13,382 nt of DNA from CAVSUR01 sp052143655 (GCA_052143655.1 JBKQSL010000038.1:1-13382), one strand, 5' to 3'. Positions 1-6,972 are shown, counted from the stretch's first letter. Notes: generated from the letters alone by a model not told the origin. Translations and numbers: made by a program.

Positions 1-510
1 ACGCTACAGCGCCTGTACTGCCTGTTCGTCACCGAGGTCGGCAGCCGCTATGTGCATATCCTCGGTGTCACCGCGAACCCGGACGGGGCCTGGACTGTGC
101 AGCAGATCCGCAACCTGCTGATGGATCTGGGGGACCGCGCCGCAGGCTTCCGGTTCCTTGTCCGGGACCGGGCCGGGCAGTTCACTGCATCATTTGACGC
201 GGTCCTAGCCGATGCCGGTATCGAGGTCGTGAAGATCCCGCCTCGCAGTCCAAGGGCGAACGCTTATGCGGAACGGTTCGTGCTCACCGCGCGGACGGAG
301 ATCACCGACCGGATGCTGATCTTCGGCGAGCGGCATCTGCGGACGATCCTGGCCCAGTACGAGGGCCATTACAACGGGCGGCGCCCTCATCGCGGCCGTC
401 AGCTCCGCCCGCCGCGGTCCGATCACCCTGTCGCGGACCTCTCCCACAAGCGGATCAAGCGCTGGCCCGTCCTCGGCGGCCTCATCAACGAATACGAGCG
501 AGCCGCATAG
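1..510 (+). CDS. IS481/IS3-type transposase, C-terminal part (5' end outside window)
   Basis: The frame is open from base 1 to the TAG at 508-510 and has no start inside the window, so only the C-terminal ~169 residues are present. They form an integrase (rve) catalytic core. The segment around FVTEVGSRYVHILGVT is the usual strand after the first catalytic Asp, which must lie upstream. The second catalytic Asp fits RDRAGQF, and the catalytic Glu fits the ANAYAERFVLTARTE block. The tail with HYNGRRPHRGR is typical of IS3/IS481-type enzymes. The product would cut and join DNA during transposition. It ends about 44 nt before a truncated dehalogenase fragment, so the right end of the element probably lies between 511 and 553, but I could not define a terminal inverted repeat. 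Assignment to a DDE transposase is firm; the exact IS family is less so. Confidence 0.85.
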   Translation, partial: TLQRLYCLFVTEVGSRYVHILGVTANPDGAWTVQQIRNLLMDLGDRAAGFRFLVRDRAGQFTASFDAVLADAGIEVVKIPPRSPRANAYAERFVLTARTEITDRMLIFGERHLRTILAQYEGHYNGRRPHRGRQLRPPRSDHPVADLSHKRIKRWPVLGGLINEYERAA

Positions 511-553
511 AAGCGCAGGTCAGGACCGGTGGCCGAGTTCTGGAACCCCGCAG

Positions 554-709
554 GTGTCCGGCAACGCTTTCGACATTGCCGGGGCTGGCGCCGCCGGGTT
601 GCGGACGGCCTGGGTGAATCGCGCGGGCGTGCCGTTCGACACCATCGGCAGGCCGCCGGGGGTCGTTGTCTCCGGTCTGGGGCAGCTGCCGGATGCCCTG
701 GCCGGCTGA
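554..709 (+). pseudogene. Truncated haloacid dehalogenase (type II) C-terminal remnant
   Basis: Frame 2 from about 554 to the TGA at 707-709 encodes roughly 51 residues that read as the end of an L-2-haloacid dehalogenase (HAD superfamily): VSGNAFDIAGAGAAGLRTAW followed by VNRAGVPFD and a GLGQLPDALAG end. In intact family members this is the HAD motif IV region and the final helix, normally preceded by about 170 residues with the nucleophilic Asp. Those are absent; upstream of 554 the frame has no similarity and runs into the IS end. The simplest reading is that the gene was cut by the insertion or a linked deletion. There is no start codon or ribosome-binding site of its own, so it is not expected to make an enzyme. 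Confidence 0.75.
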
Positions 710-746
710 CCCGGCGCTGCACCTGGGGCCAGGCAGGGCCGTCGGG

Positions 747-1487
747 TCAGGCCTCCGGGCGGCGGCTGCCGCCGTGCCAGTCTTCCTCCACTCCGGCCTG
801 ATCGGGTCCGGCGCCGAAGCTGGCGAGCTGGGGGCGTTCGCGGAGGCTGCGCTTGAGTTCGGCGAAGCCGGGGAACGCGGCTAGCCCGGTGACATGGTCC
901 CAGAGACGGACGGCGTCCTGGTCGCCGGGCACACGGCTGATGACCGGGCCGAAGAAAGCAACGCCGTGCGGCGGCTGGAACTGGATGATCGGGGTGCCGA
1001 CGTCCCGGCCGGTCAGGGACAAGGCGTGCTCGGTCTCGGCCTGCAGCCCGGCGTCCCAGCTGGTGTCATCGAGGGCGTCGGCCAGCTCGGCCGGCAGGCC
1101 CGCTTGTGCCAGCAGTGGCTCGGCGAACTCGCGGCTGCCCCGGACCTGGGGCGTGAGCTGCGCGGCCCCCTGTGATTCGAAGATCTCGCTGCTGAACGCC
1201 TCATACAGCGGGCCGATGACGTCGGGGCCGTGCTCGGCTCGTGCCCGGGCGGCGACGCGCAGCAGCCGCAGTCCCGAGGTGTGGCCGTCTTCGTAGCCGG
1301 CCGGGAAGCGCGCGTCGTAGTCGACGTCGGCGTTGATCAGCCGCAGGGAGATGAACCGCCAGTCGACCGTGTAGTCGCGCCGGGCAGCGACCTTGCGGAC
1401 CCACTGGCTGGTGATCCATGCGAACGGGCACACGGGGTCGAACCAGAAGCTGATGTCGGCTGGGCGCGCCGGGCTGCGGGTCGTCAT
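747..1487 (-). CDS. DsbA-family, Rv2466c-like mycothiol-dependent oxidoreductase
   Basis: This 246-aa protein has the thioredoxin/DsbA fold of the actinobacterial Rv2466c family. Near the N-terminus, FWFDPVCPFAWITSQW matches the family active-site segment, with the catalytic Cys at residue 20. The cis-proline loop is DVGTPII (Pro about 166), followed by GVAFFGPVISRVP and a C-terminal FPGFAELKR helix as in the family. In Mycobacterium Rv2466c the motif is CPWC and the enzyme works with mycothiol. Here the second Cys is Ala (C20-P-F-A23), which implies a monothiol mechanism. The last ~25 residues are a low-complexity tail. The ATG at 1487 lies only 2 nt after the stop of the upstream peroxiredoxin-like gene, so the two are almost certainly co-transcribed and translationally coupled. 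Substrate unknown; reductive detoxification or disulfide handling in the cytoplasm is inferred. Confidence 0.85.
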   Translation of the reverse strand: MTTRSPARPADISFWFDPVCPFAWITSQWVRKVAARRDYTVDWRFISLRLINADVDYDARFPAGYEDGHTSGLRLLRVAARARAEHGPDVIGPLYEAFSSEIFESQGAAQLTPQVRGSREFAEPLLAQAGLPAELADALDDTSWDAGLQAETEHALSLTGRDVGTPIIQFQPPHGVAFFGPVISRVPGDQDAVRLWDHVTGLAAFPGFAELKRSLRERPQLASFGAGPDQAGVEEDWHGGSRRPEA

Positions 1488-1489
1488 GG

Positions 1490-1972
1490 TCAGGCGGCCG
1501 CGTGCTGGCGCAGGTAGCGGACCAGGCCAGTGACGTCCTCGGGGACGAGGCGGCCGATGGCGCCGCTGGAGTAGACGCTCACGACCACTTTGCCGGCCGG
1601 GTCGAGGACGAAGCCGGTGGACTGCAGGTAGACCGGGTCGGGGTTGACGAACGCGCCGGTGAGTTCGGCGATGGCGCGGGCGTCAGCGCTGTGCCCGACG
1701 GGGAAGGTCAGGCCGTGCCTGGCGATCAGATCGGCGGTGGTGGGCTCGTCGTCGACCGATAGCGCCGCGGCCCTGATGCCGGTCTCGGCGAGGCTGCCGG
1801 CGGCGCGCTGGAATGCGCGCAGCTGGGCGTTGCAGTACGGGCACCACGAGCCGCGGAAGAACAGCACGACGCCGAAGTCGCCGGCGAAGGCGTCCGGCAA
1901 TGTCAGGGCCGGCCCGCCGGGCGGGGTCAGCGACAGGGCAGGAAACGCGGATCCCGGGCTGAGCAGCGGCAT
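1490..1972 (-). CDS. Peroxiredoxin-like (AhpC/TSA) protein
   Basis: The 160-aa product has the AhpC/TSA redoxin fold. After a strand VVLFFRG comes the active site SWCPYC (Cys44 and Cys47), followed by a helix (NAQLRAFQ), the segment AALSVDD and the strand STGFVLDPAGKVVVSVYSS. The C-x-x-C arrangement is typical of the peroxiredoxin-like redoxins common in actinomycetes, which probably reduce peroxides or protein thiols in the cytoplasm. I chose the ATG at 1972 because AAGGAG lies just upstream on the minus strand (about 8 nt away). An in-frame ATG at 2038 would add 22 residues with no family similarity. The gene is followed after 2 nt by the DsbA-like gene. Its 5' untranslated region contains repeated GATCGG elements. 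A second redoxin with the same active-site style is encoded at 6009-6674. Confidence 0.88.
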   Translation of the reverse strand: MPLLSPGSAFPALSLTPPGGPALTLPDAFAGDFGVVLFFRGSWCPYCNAQLRAFQRAAGSLAETGIRAAALSVDDEPTTADLIARHGLTFPVGHSADARAIAELTGAFVNPDPVYLQSTGFVLDPAGKVVVSVYSSGAIGRLVPEDVTGLVRYLRQHAAA

Positions 1973-1995
1973 GACAGTTTCTCCTTGACGATGCT

Positions 1996-2024
1996 GATCG
2001 GTTTCGTGATCGGTGACGCCGATC
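1996..2024. repeat. GATCGG direct/inverted repeats in redoxin leader
   Basis: GATCGG occurs at 1996-2001 and again at 2008-2013. Its inverse CCGATC is at 2019-2024, giving a GATCGG-tgacg-CCGATC dyad. The elements lie 24-52 nt upstream of the chosen redoxin start, between the divergent redoxin and SDR genes, where an operator or a leader hairpin would be expected. The arms are short (6 bp), so chance is a real alternative in such GC-rich DNA. Confidence 0.3.
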
Positions 2025-2215
2025 GTCGCCGGCATCATCTAATTAGCGCAGCGCCTGCCAGTGTTCTTACTCCGCAGCCGGCCACCAGAAATCTCCTGCC
2101 GGCCGGTAAGACTCTGCCGACCCGCAACGCGAACGGTAAAACGGGGCCGGGGCAGCAGCTGTGCCTGCTCCCGGAGCAGCGCGTTGCCGCTGACGTGCGG
2201 CCGAAGGGAGCAAGC

Positions 2216-3073
2216 GTGACAGACACGCTGACCGGCAGGACAGCCCTGGTGACGGGGGCCGGGCGCGGGATCGGCCGGGCGATTGCCGTCGGCCTGGCGC
2301 AGGCAGGCGCGGACGTGCTGGTGACCGCGCGGTCTGCCGGCGAACTGGCGGAGACGGTCGCGGCGATCGGGGCCGCGGGCAAGGGCGCTGGCCACGCCCT
2401 GGCGGTGGCCGCTGACCTTGCCGCTGACCGGCAGCGGCAGCGGGTAATCCAGGCAGGGCTGGCCCGCGGCCGGGTCGACGTGCTGGTGAACAACGCCGCG
2501 ACGGTGGAGCCGCTGGGCGCCTCCGCCTCGATCGGGGCCGGCGACCTGCGCCAGGCGTTCGAGCTCAACGTCATCGCCCCGGCTGCCCTGGCCGCCGCGG
2601 TCGTCCCGGGCATGCTCGCAGCCGGCTGGGGGCGGATCGTCAACGTCTCCAGCGGCATCGCGGCAAACCCTGGCTCGATGATCGGCGGCAATGCCTACGC
2701 CGCCACCAAGGCCGCGCTGGAAGCACATTCCCGGAACCTGGCCGCCGAGCTGGCCGGCAGCGGGGTCACCGTGAACGTCTACCGTCCCGGGGGCGTGGAT
2801 ACTGCCATGCAGGCGTGGATCCGCTCGCAGGACCCAGCGCGCATCGGAGCCGCCCTGCACGAGCGGTTCCAGCGCAGCTACGCCGAGGGCTCCCTGCTGA
2901 CGCCGGGTGCCTCGGCGGCGGCGCTCCTGGGTCATCTGCTCGGCCCTGACAGCGCGCGGACGGGAGCGATCTGGGATGGCGCCGGCACGGTCTCGGCCGG
3001 CGATGACGGCGCTCCCGGTCCTGCGCGCCGGGCGGCTGCCGCGGGTTCCGGCGCAGGCCGCCCGGACCGGTGA
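2216..3073 (+). CDS. SDR-family NAD(P)-dependent oxidoreductase
   Basis: This 285-aa classical short-chain dehydrogenase/reductase has all expected motifs: TGAGRGIG (residues 13-20) for dinucleotide binding, an Arg just after strand 2 (VTARS, about 39) suggesting NADP(H), Asp in AADLA, NNA (92-94), Asn in ELNVI, the catalytic Ser in NVSSG, and YAATK (Tyr161, Lys165). It would oxidise or reduce an alcohol/carbonyl substrate that cannot be predicted. The GTG at 2216 is preferred because AAGGGAG ends 5 nt before it and family similarity begins at once. A longer in-frame start at 1985 would add an unrelated basic segment. The last ~25 residues after GAIWDGAGTV are a Pro/Ala/Arg-rich tail beyond the normal fold. 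It is divergent from the redoxin gene and convergent with the MDMPI gene. Confidence 0.88.
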   Translation: MTDTLTGRTALVTGAGRGIGRAIAVGLAQAGADVLVTARSAGELAETVAAIGAAGKGAGHALAVAADLAADRQRQRVIQAGLARGRVDVLVNNAATVEPLGASASIGAGDLRQAFELNVIAPAALAAAVVPGMLAAGWGRIVNVSSGIAANPGSMIGGNAYAATKAALEAHSRNLAAELAGSGVTVNVYRPGGVDTAMQAWIRSQDPARIGAALHERFQRSYAEGSLLTPGASAAALLGHLLGPDSARTGAIWDGAGTVSAGDDGAPGPARRAAAAGSGAGRPDR

Positions 3074-3077
3074 TCCG

Positions 3078-3097
3078 GACCGGATCTGCCGCCGGTC
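3078..3097. terminator. Hairpin between convergent genes
   Basis: GACCGG (3078-3083) and CCGGTC (3092-3097) can form a 6-bp stem with an 8-nt loop. It sits exactly between the SDR stop (3073) and the end of the convergent MDMPI gene (3096). The segment also has a direct repeat of CCGGACCGG (3062-3070 and 3075-3083). No T-tract is present. A bidirectional terminator is inferred from position and dyad only. Confidence 0.35.
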
Positions 3098-3836
3098 AGC
3101 GGCGCAGCTGAAGCCACCGCGCGGCGACCTCGGGAGGGCCGGAGATCTCCAGCACGCCGGGCTGCTGCCGGTTGGCCAGCCACAGCAGCAGGTCCGACCG
3201 GGTCGCCCGGATGGCGGTATCGGCCTTGCGGTGACCCGGGACGGCGACGGCGAGTTCCTTATCATCGAGGTTGATCCACCACTCGCTCGCGCCGTCGGTG
3301 GCGTGCAGGTGCAGGGAGCCGGTAAGCCCGTCGAGGCCGGGCTGGGCGAGCAGGCCAGGAAGGAACTCGGTCACGAACTCCTCGATGCCCGCGGTGGCGA
3401 CATTCCCGTCGAGCGGCGGCGGCAGTGACGCCGGGGCAGCGGCGTGCTGGGCGTCCCAGCGGTGGATGGCCAGCTCGACGGCGAGGCGACGGCGCCACCA
3501 GCTGACCCGCTGGTCGCCGCGGCTGGAGAACGTCCAGACCGGAGCATCCGCCGCGGCGGCGGTCAGGATACTCAGCGTCCGGTCCAGGTGGGCCGCGTAC
3601 CAGGCGGCGAGCGCGTCCTGGTCAGCGGGCGGCACCTCCCGGTCGCGCCGCGGGACAGCCTCACCGGTGGTGACGATCTTCGCCATCCAGCCCAGGATCG
3701 CGCCCGTGTGGCCGGCCAGGTCGGCGGCCGTCCAGCCCGGGCACCCGGGTACCGGACGTGACCAGTCCGTCTGTGCCGCGGCGAGCAGGTCGCGTCCGTC
3801 CGCTGCGGCGACCATCAGCAGACCAGGGTCAGGCAC
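3096..3836 (-). CDS. Maleylpyruvate-isomerase-family mycothiol-dependent enzyme
   Basis: The product (about 246 aa) belongs to the DinB-like MDMPI family of mycothiol-dependent enzymes. The N-terminal block RPVPGCPGWTAADLAGH carries the first metal-ligand His (about residue 43). A second block, VELAIHRWDAQH, supplies the Glu and His four apart (Glu121, His125). These match the His-Glu-x3-His zinc site known from Corynebacterium MDMPI. The C-terminal half has the sterol-carrier-like segment typical of the family (GSLHLHATDG, WLANRQQPG). The reaction is unknown; family members isomerise or transfer mycothiol adducts. The GTG at 3836 overlaps the end of the anti-sigma-like gene by 8 nt and has a GGGGA upstream. 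An ATG at 3815 is a possible alternative start with a poorer ribosome site. Third gene of the sigma operon. Confidence 0.82.
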   Translation of the reverse strand: MPDPGLLMVAAADGRDLLAAAQTDWSRPVPGCPGWTAADLAGHTGAILGWMAKIVTTGEAVPRRDREVPPADQDALAAWYAAHLDRTLSILTAAAADAPVWTFSSRGDQRVSWWRRRLAVELAIHRWDAQHAAAPASLPPPLDGNVATAGIEEFVTEFLPGLLAQPGLDGLTGSLHLHATDGASEWWINLDDKELAVAVPGHRKADTAIRATRSDLLLWLANRQQPGVLEISGPPEVAARWLQLRR

Positions 3837-4068
3837 GGCCGTCCCCAGCGGGCCCGCCGGCGGCGGAGAGCAGGCCGTCGTAGTCGTCGGCACACGGCCC
3901 GCAGGCGAGCAGGTGCGCGGCGACTCCGGGATACCGGCGAGCGGCCTCCTGTCCGGTTTCGCTGAGCACGAGGTCGACGTAGACGTGCAGGATCCGCAGC
4001 GCCTGATCACAGCCGACATCACGCGCGTCGGTGCGCAGGAACTCCTCAAGCTCCGGCCAGTGCGTCAT
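3829..4068 (-). CDS. Small zinc-finger (HxxxCxxC) anti-sigma-like protein
   Basis: This 79-aa soluble protein contains the anti-sigma zinc-binding signature H-x3-C-x2-C (VAAHLLACGPC; His52, Cys56, Cys59), with further candidate ligands at Cys20 and His28. It has no membrane segment, so it resembles cytoplasmic redox-sensing ZAS proteins such as RsrA rather than membrane anti-sigma factors. It directly follows the sigma gene: its ATG overlaps the sigma stop in an ATGA junction, which implies coupled translation and a matched partner. The inferred role is to hold the sigma factor and release it when the zinc-thiol centre is oxidised. Its length is shorter than RsrA (about 105 aa), so this is a minimal version. 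A second, frameshifted copy lies at 5677-5916 on the other strand. Confidence 0.72.
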   Translation of the reverse strand: MTHWPELEEFLRTDARDVGCDQALRILHVYVDLVLSETGQEAARRYPGVAAHLLACGPCADDYDGLLSAAGGPAGDGRA

Positions 4069-4787
4069 GACGATCGCCTCACGCAGTCCAGGCCGGCCGG
4101 ACCACCGGCAGGCCCGGCCAGGTACCCGTTAGCAGCCAGCACGGCCCGGAGCTTACGCCGCGCGTCGAACATCACCTTATAGAGGGCATTCCGGCTCGAC
4201 CCGAGCTGGACCACCAGCGCATCCAGAGGAATGCCGTCAACCACGATGGCCAGGAACACCCGCCGCTGCCGGTCGGTCAGCTGCTCCTCGACCGCGCGCC
4301 GCAGCGCCGCCAGCAGCTCGGCCTGCTCGGCCAGGTCATCCGGCTGCAGACCCAGTCGGTCCGGCAGCTGGTCCCACTGCCCGGTCTCGAGTATCGTCGC
4401 CGGGCGCCGCCAGAAATGACGGCCGAGCTTGGCCGAGACTTCGAGCACCGCGAACTTGTAAGCCCACGTGGTGAACCTGCTCTCCCCGCGGAACTCGGCA
4501 ATCTTGGCGGTGATGGCCATGAGGGCGTCGCCGGCGGCCTGGTGAGCGAGATCGTCCAGCTCCGGGCCGGTGACCGGATGCCGGCCCTCGCGGCGACGAA
4601 GCTCGGACCGGGCGACCCGCAGCAGCAGCGCGTGCAGCCGGGCCAGCGCCGCATCGCGGGCCGTGCCGGTACCCTGCAAAGCATCCAGCCAGGACGCCGA
4701 CTCAGCGTCCAGCCCGCTAAGCCCGCGCGGTTTCGCCGCAGTGCTGCGACGCCCTGTGCGGTCCGCAGATCCGTCAGCTGGGGGCAC
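4065..4787 (-). CDS. ECF-like RNA polymerase sigma factor
   Basis: The 240-aa product has the two ECF sigma domains. Region 2 spans about residues 45-130: DDLAHQAAGDALMAI, then FRGESRFTTWAYKFAVLEV, typical of regions 2.2-2.4 for core binding and -10 recognition. Region 4 spans about 165-215: LTDRQRRVFLAIVVDGIPLD, then LGSSRNALYKVMFDARRKLR, a helix-turn-helix that reads the -35 element. The GTG at 4787 is the most upstream possible start because a TAG lies three codons before it. No strong Shine-Dalgarno is visible, so a start further in or a leaderless mRNA is possible. It heads the operon with the zinc-finger protein and the MDMPI enzyme. It may control redox genes here, but no matching promoter was confirmed. 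Confidence 0.83.
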   Translation of the reverse strand: MPPADGSADRTGRRSTAAKPRGLSGLDAESASWLDALQGTGTARDAALARLHALLLRVARSELRRREGRHPVTGPELDDLAHQAAGDALMAITAKIAEFRGESRFTTWAYKFAVLEVSAKLGRHFWRRPATILETGQWDQLPDRLGLQPDDLAEQAELLAALRRAVEEQLTDRQRRVFLAIVVDGIPLDALVVQLGSSRNALYKVMFDARRKLRAVLAANGYLAGPAGGPAGLDCVRRSS

Positions 4788-5000
4788 ATGGCGATGCTAA
4801 CAACTCAGCAGAACCTGGGCGGCCGGACTGAGGCGACCGCTATTCCGGACGGCGGCTGGCCTGAGGGACCAGGACGTGGCCCGGTAACGAGCCGCCCGGA
4901 GTCGACAGCATCCGGCGGCGCGACGCCCGCGCAGTTAAGGACGCTCCCGGCCGCCCCATGACCCGGAAGCTGCCAGTCAGTGGCCGGGCCTGCCGCCAAG

Positions 5001-5676
5001 ATGACCGCGATCGAACAGGCCCAGGAAGCCGCCCAGCAGATCAACTGCGCTGCGGCACCGGGGCGCCGCTGAAGGGCGGCACGCTGCGCGAGCCGTTGTG
5101 CGCGCGCTGCCAGAATCCCGACCCGGCTTTCTGAAACGGTGCGCGGCCTGCCGGGTGACCTGGCAGCTGCCGGCAGCGGAGTGCACGCGCTGCTGCCCGG
5201 ACCGGAAACTGAAAGCAGATCTTCACCCCGCCCGGCGGCACCGCCTCGCCGGAACTGGACCGGCTGCGCGAGGCCATAGCCCGTACCGGCCGGCCCGACC
5301 TCATGCTGGACTGGTGGGCAAGGCCGGCGTCCGGTGCAGCCCCCAGGCCGCCGCAGCCCGCCGCGTGGTCACGCACGAGGCTCTCGACACGCTGCCGCCG
5401 GGCCGCACTCTCGCCCTCTGCGGTCGATGCTGGTTGCGACCGGCGCGCGCCCGCCCGGGACGAGCGCCTCACCGCCCTGGAAAGCGGATCGCCCGGGTCA
5501 TCGCCGGGCGCACGACCCCCGAGCACCGGCGTGCCCTGCACCGATACGCCGTCTGGCACCACCTGCGCCGGCTGCGTGGCCGGCTCCACGGCCAGCCTGC
5601 CTCGGCCCCGCAGGTGAAGAACGTGCGTAACCACGTCACCGCCACAGCAGTGTTCCTGGACTGGCTCGACACGGGC
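5001..5676 (+). pseudogene. Decayed integrase-like gene with zinc-ribbon N-terminus
   Basis: ATG 5001 opens MTAIEQAQEAAQQIN, but that frame stops within 25 codons. The protein continues by switching frames: APLKGGTLREPLCARCQNPD (frame shifted), then KRCAACRVTWQL, CTRCCPDRKLK, QIFTPPGGTASPELDRL, VGKAGVR, HEALDTLPPGRTLA, LRSMLVATGA, ARDERLTALE and RIARVIAGRTTPEHRRALHR. The last intact stretch runs through WHHLRRLRGRLHG and VKNVRNHVTATAVFLDWLDT. At least six indels are needed, and one in-frame TGA falls where Trp is expected. The pairs of CxxC motifs suggest a zinc ribbon. The final segment resembles the core-binding helices of tyrosine site-specific recombinases. The catalytic domain is missing: the reading passes straight into an anti-sigma fragment at about 5677. 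Pseudogene status is clear; the integrase assignment is from memory of similar proteins and is moderate. Confidence 0.6.
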
Positions 5677-5916
5677 TGGGCGGAGCTGGAGCGGTTCCTG
5701 CAGACCGATCCCCGGGGATGCGGGCGGCGAGCAGGCACTGCACGTCCTGCACGTCTATGTCGAGCTCGTCCTCAACGACACCCCCCGGGGGCAGGGGCGG
5801 CGCGCCGCTACCCGGCCGTCGCCGCGCACATGCTCGCCTGCCGTCCGTGCGCCGAGGACTACCGGGGCCTCCTTTCCGCCCAGCCAGGACAGCCCGATTT
5901 CCCCTGCCGCGGGTAA
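5677..5916 (+). pseudogene. Second, frameshifted copy of the zinc-finger anti-sigma gene
   Basis: WAELERFLQTDPRG (frame 1) matches WPELEEFLRTDARD of the intact protein at 3829-4068. The next block, EQALHVLHVYVELVLNDT, matches DQALRILHVYVDLVLSET but lies in frame 2. The end, ARRYPAVAAHMLACRPCAEDY, returns to frame 1 and keeps the HxxxCxxC zinc motif. Two compensating shifts are therefore needed, at a CCCCGGGG run (5710-5717) and a C6G5 run (5781-5791). Both are classic sites for sequencing or replication slippage, so a sequencing error is a real alternative. The N-terminal Met is missing; the copy is joined to the decayed integrase-like gene. No second sigma gene accompanies it in the window. 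Confidence 0.7.
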
Positions 5917-6008
5917 GACCCCGGCCGGAGGTGACGCTTACCTGGCGAGGGACCGTCGTGTCTGCGGCGCCCCCGAACGACCTTAAGCCGACTGCAGGGA
6001 GCCCTGAG

Positions 6009-6674
6009 ATGACCGCTGGGTCCGCGATCACCGATCGTGTCGCCGAGATGCACGCCTCGATGGCCGCCGCGCCGCCGAACGAACTGCTGGGAGCGTTCGG
6101 CCGGGAGCAGGCGGCACTGGCCGCCGCCGGCCTGCCGGACGGGATCGCCGCCGCCGGAACGGAGATCCCCGATGCCGGCCTGCTTGACGTGCACGGGTCA
6201 CCGACCACCTTGTACGCCGCGACGGCAGACCGCACCGCTGTGCTGGTGTTCTACCGGGGACAGTGGTGCCCGTACTGCAACATCGCCCTGTCCGCCTACC
6301 AGCAGCACCTGCTTCCGCAGCTGACCGAGCGCGGCATCCGGCTGGTCGCGATCAGCCCGCAGACCCCGGACGGATCGCTGTCCATGCGGGAGAAGCACGG
6401 CCTTGCCTTCAGCGCGGTGTCCGATCCGGGCAGCGCGATCGCCCGCGGGCTGGGAATCCTGACACAGCCATCGGACGAAGCCCGGGCCGCTCAGCTGCAA
6501 CTCGGGCTCGACCTGACCACCGTCAACGCGGACGGTACCGTCGCGCTGCCGATGCCCGCCGTGGCCATCGTCGACGCCGGCCACGCCCTGCGGTGGATCG
6601 ACGTGCACCCCGACTACAGCACCCGCACCGAACCAGCGCAGATCCTCGACGCCCTCGACCAGGCCGGCCTCTGA
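6009..6674 (+). CDS. Peroxiredoxin-like (AhpC/TSA) protein, second paralogue
   Basis: The 221-aa product is a redoxin with a helical N-terminal extension of about 65 residues. The core begins with AVLVFYRGQWCPYC (Cys87 and Cys90), followed by NIALSAYQQHLLPQL, the strand RLVAISPQTPD, a SVKEKHGL-like segment (SMREKHGLAFSAVSD) and MPAVAIVDAGHALRWIDVHPDY near the end. This is the YRG-x-WCPYC type of peroxiredoxin-like family, often annotated as thiol peroxidase or alkyl hydroperoxide reductase subunit C/thiol-specific antioxidant. It probably reduces peroxides in the cytoplasm. The ATG at 6009 is preceded by GGGAG at a 7-nt spacing. A GTG at 5958 with AGGGA upstream is a credible alternative that would add 17 residues. 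It lies directly after the broken anti-sigma copy. Confidence 0.87.
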   Translation: MTAGSAITDRVAEMHASMAAAPPNELLGAFGREQAALAAAGLPDGIAAAGTEIPDAGLLDVHGSPTTLYAATADRTAVLVFYRGQWCPYCNIALSAYQQHLLPQLTERGIRLVAISPQTPDGSLSMREKHGLAFSAVSDPGSAIARGLGILTQPSDEARAAQLQLGLDLTTVNADGTVALPMPAVAIVDAGHALRWIDVHPDYSTRTEPAQILDALDQAGL

Positions 6675-6749
6675 CCAGTGCCGGCGGGTGCATCCGCCGA
6701 AAGGCGTAAGCGATGACGCACTCCGGCTCGGCATCCTCGCGTATGCCCG

Positions 6750-6905
6750 GTGCGAAGCCCGCATAAGGGAGGTGAGTTCGCTGAAGTCCTGCGGGCCGGC
6801 CGCGAATTCGCGGCGGCCGAGCAGGAGGCCGTCACCCGGTACGCGCGCAAGAGCCGCACTCGTCGACATCACCGCCGTCAGGTAGCACTGGCGCGCCCCG
6901 CTTGA
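6750..6905 (+). other. Possible short coding fragment, unassigned
   Basis: Frame 0 from a GTG at 6750 to a TGA at 6903-6905 gives about 51 residues with a regular helical run, GEFAEVLRAGREFAAAEQEA, then VTRYARK and a basic tail. The helical part looks like protein rather than noise, but I do not recognise it and it has no convincing ribosome site. A further stop-bounded piece nearby (GRAYQIRTHVSADRGAYR, about 6913-6957, frame 1) also looks protein-like. Both are probably debris of a lost gene. Confidence 0.25.
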
Positions 6906-6972
6906 AGGCCGCGCGTACCAGATCCGCACGCACGTGAGCGCCGACCGCGGGGCGTACAGATAGTGATCATTG

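Noticed and set aside
1985..2215. N-terminal extension of the SDR protein from 1985
   Set aside because: The extension is basic and unrelated to the SDR fold, while the GTG at 2216 has a good ribosome site and starts where family similarity starts.
2039..3265. Long minus-strand open frame opposite the SDR gene
   Set aside because: It is the antisense shadow of a well-supported gene, is Arg/Gly/Pro-rich and has no domain.
4842..4846. GGAAT on the minus strand as a SigR-type -35 for the sigma operon
   Set aside because: A GTT occurs 27 nt downstream instead of the roughly 18-19 nt expected for SigR-type promoters, and no other matching -10 was seen.
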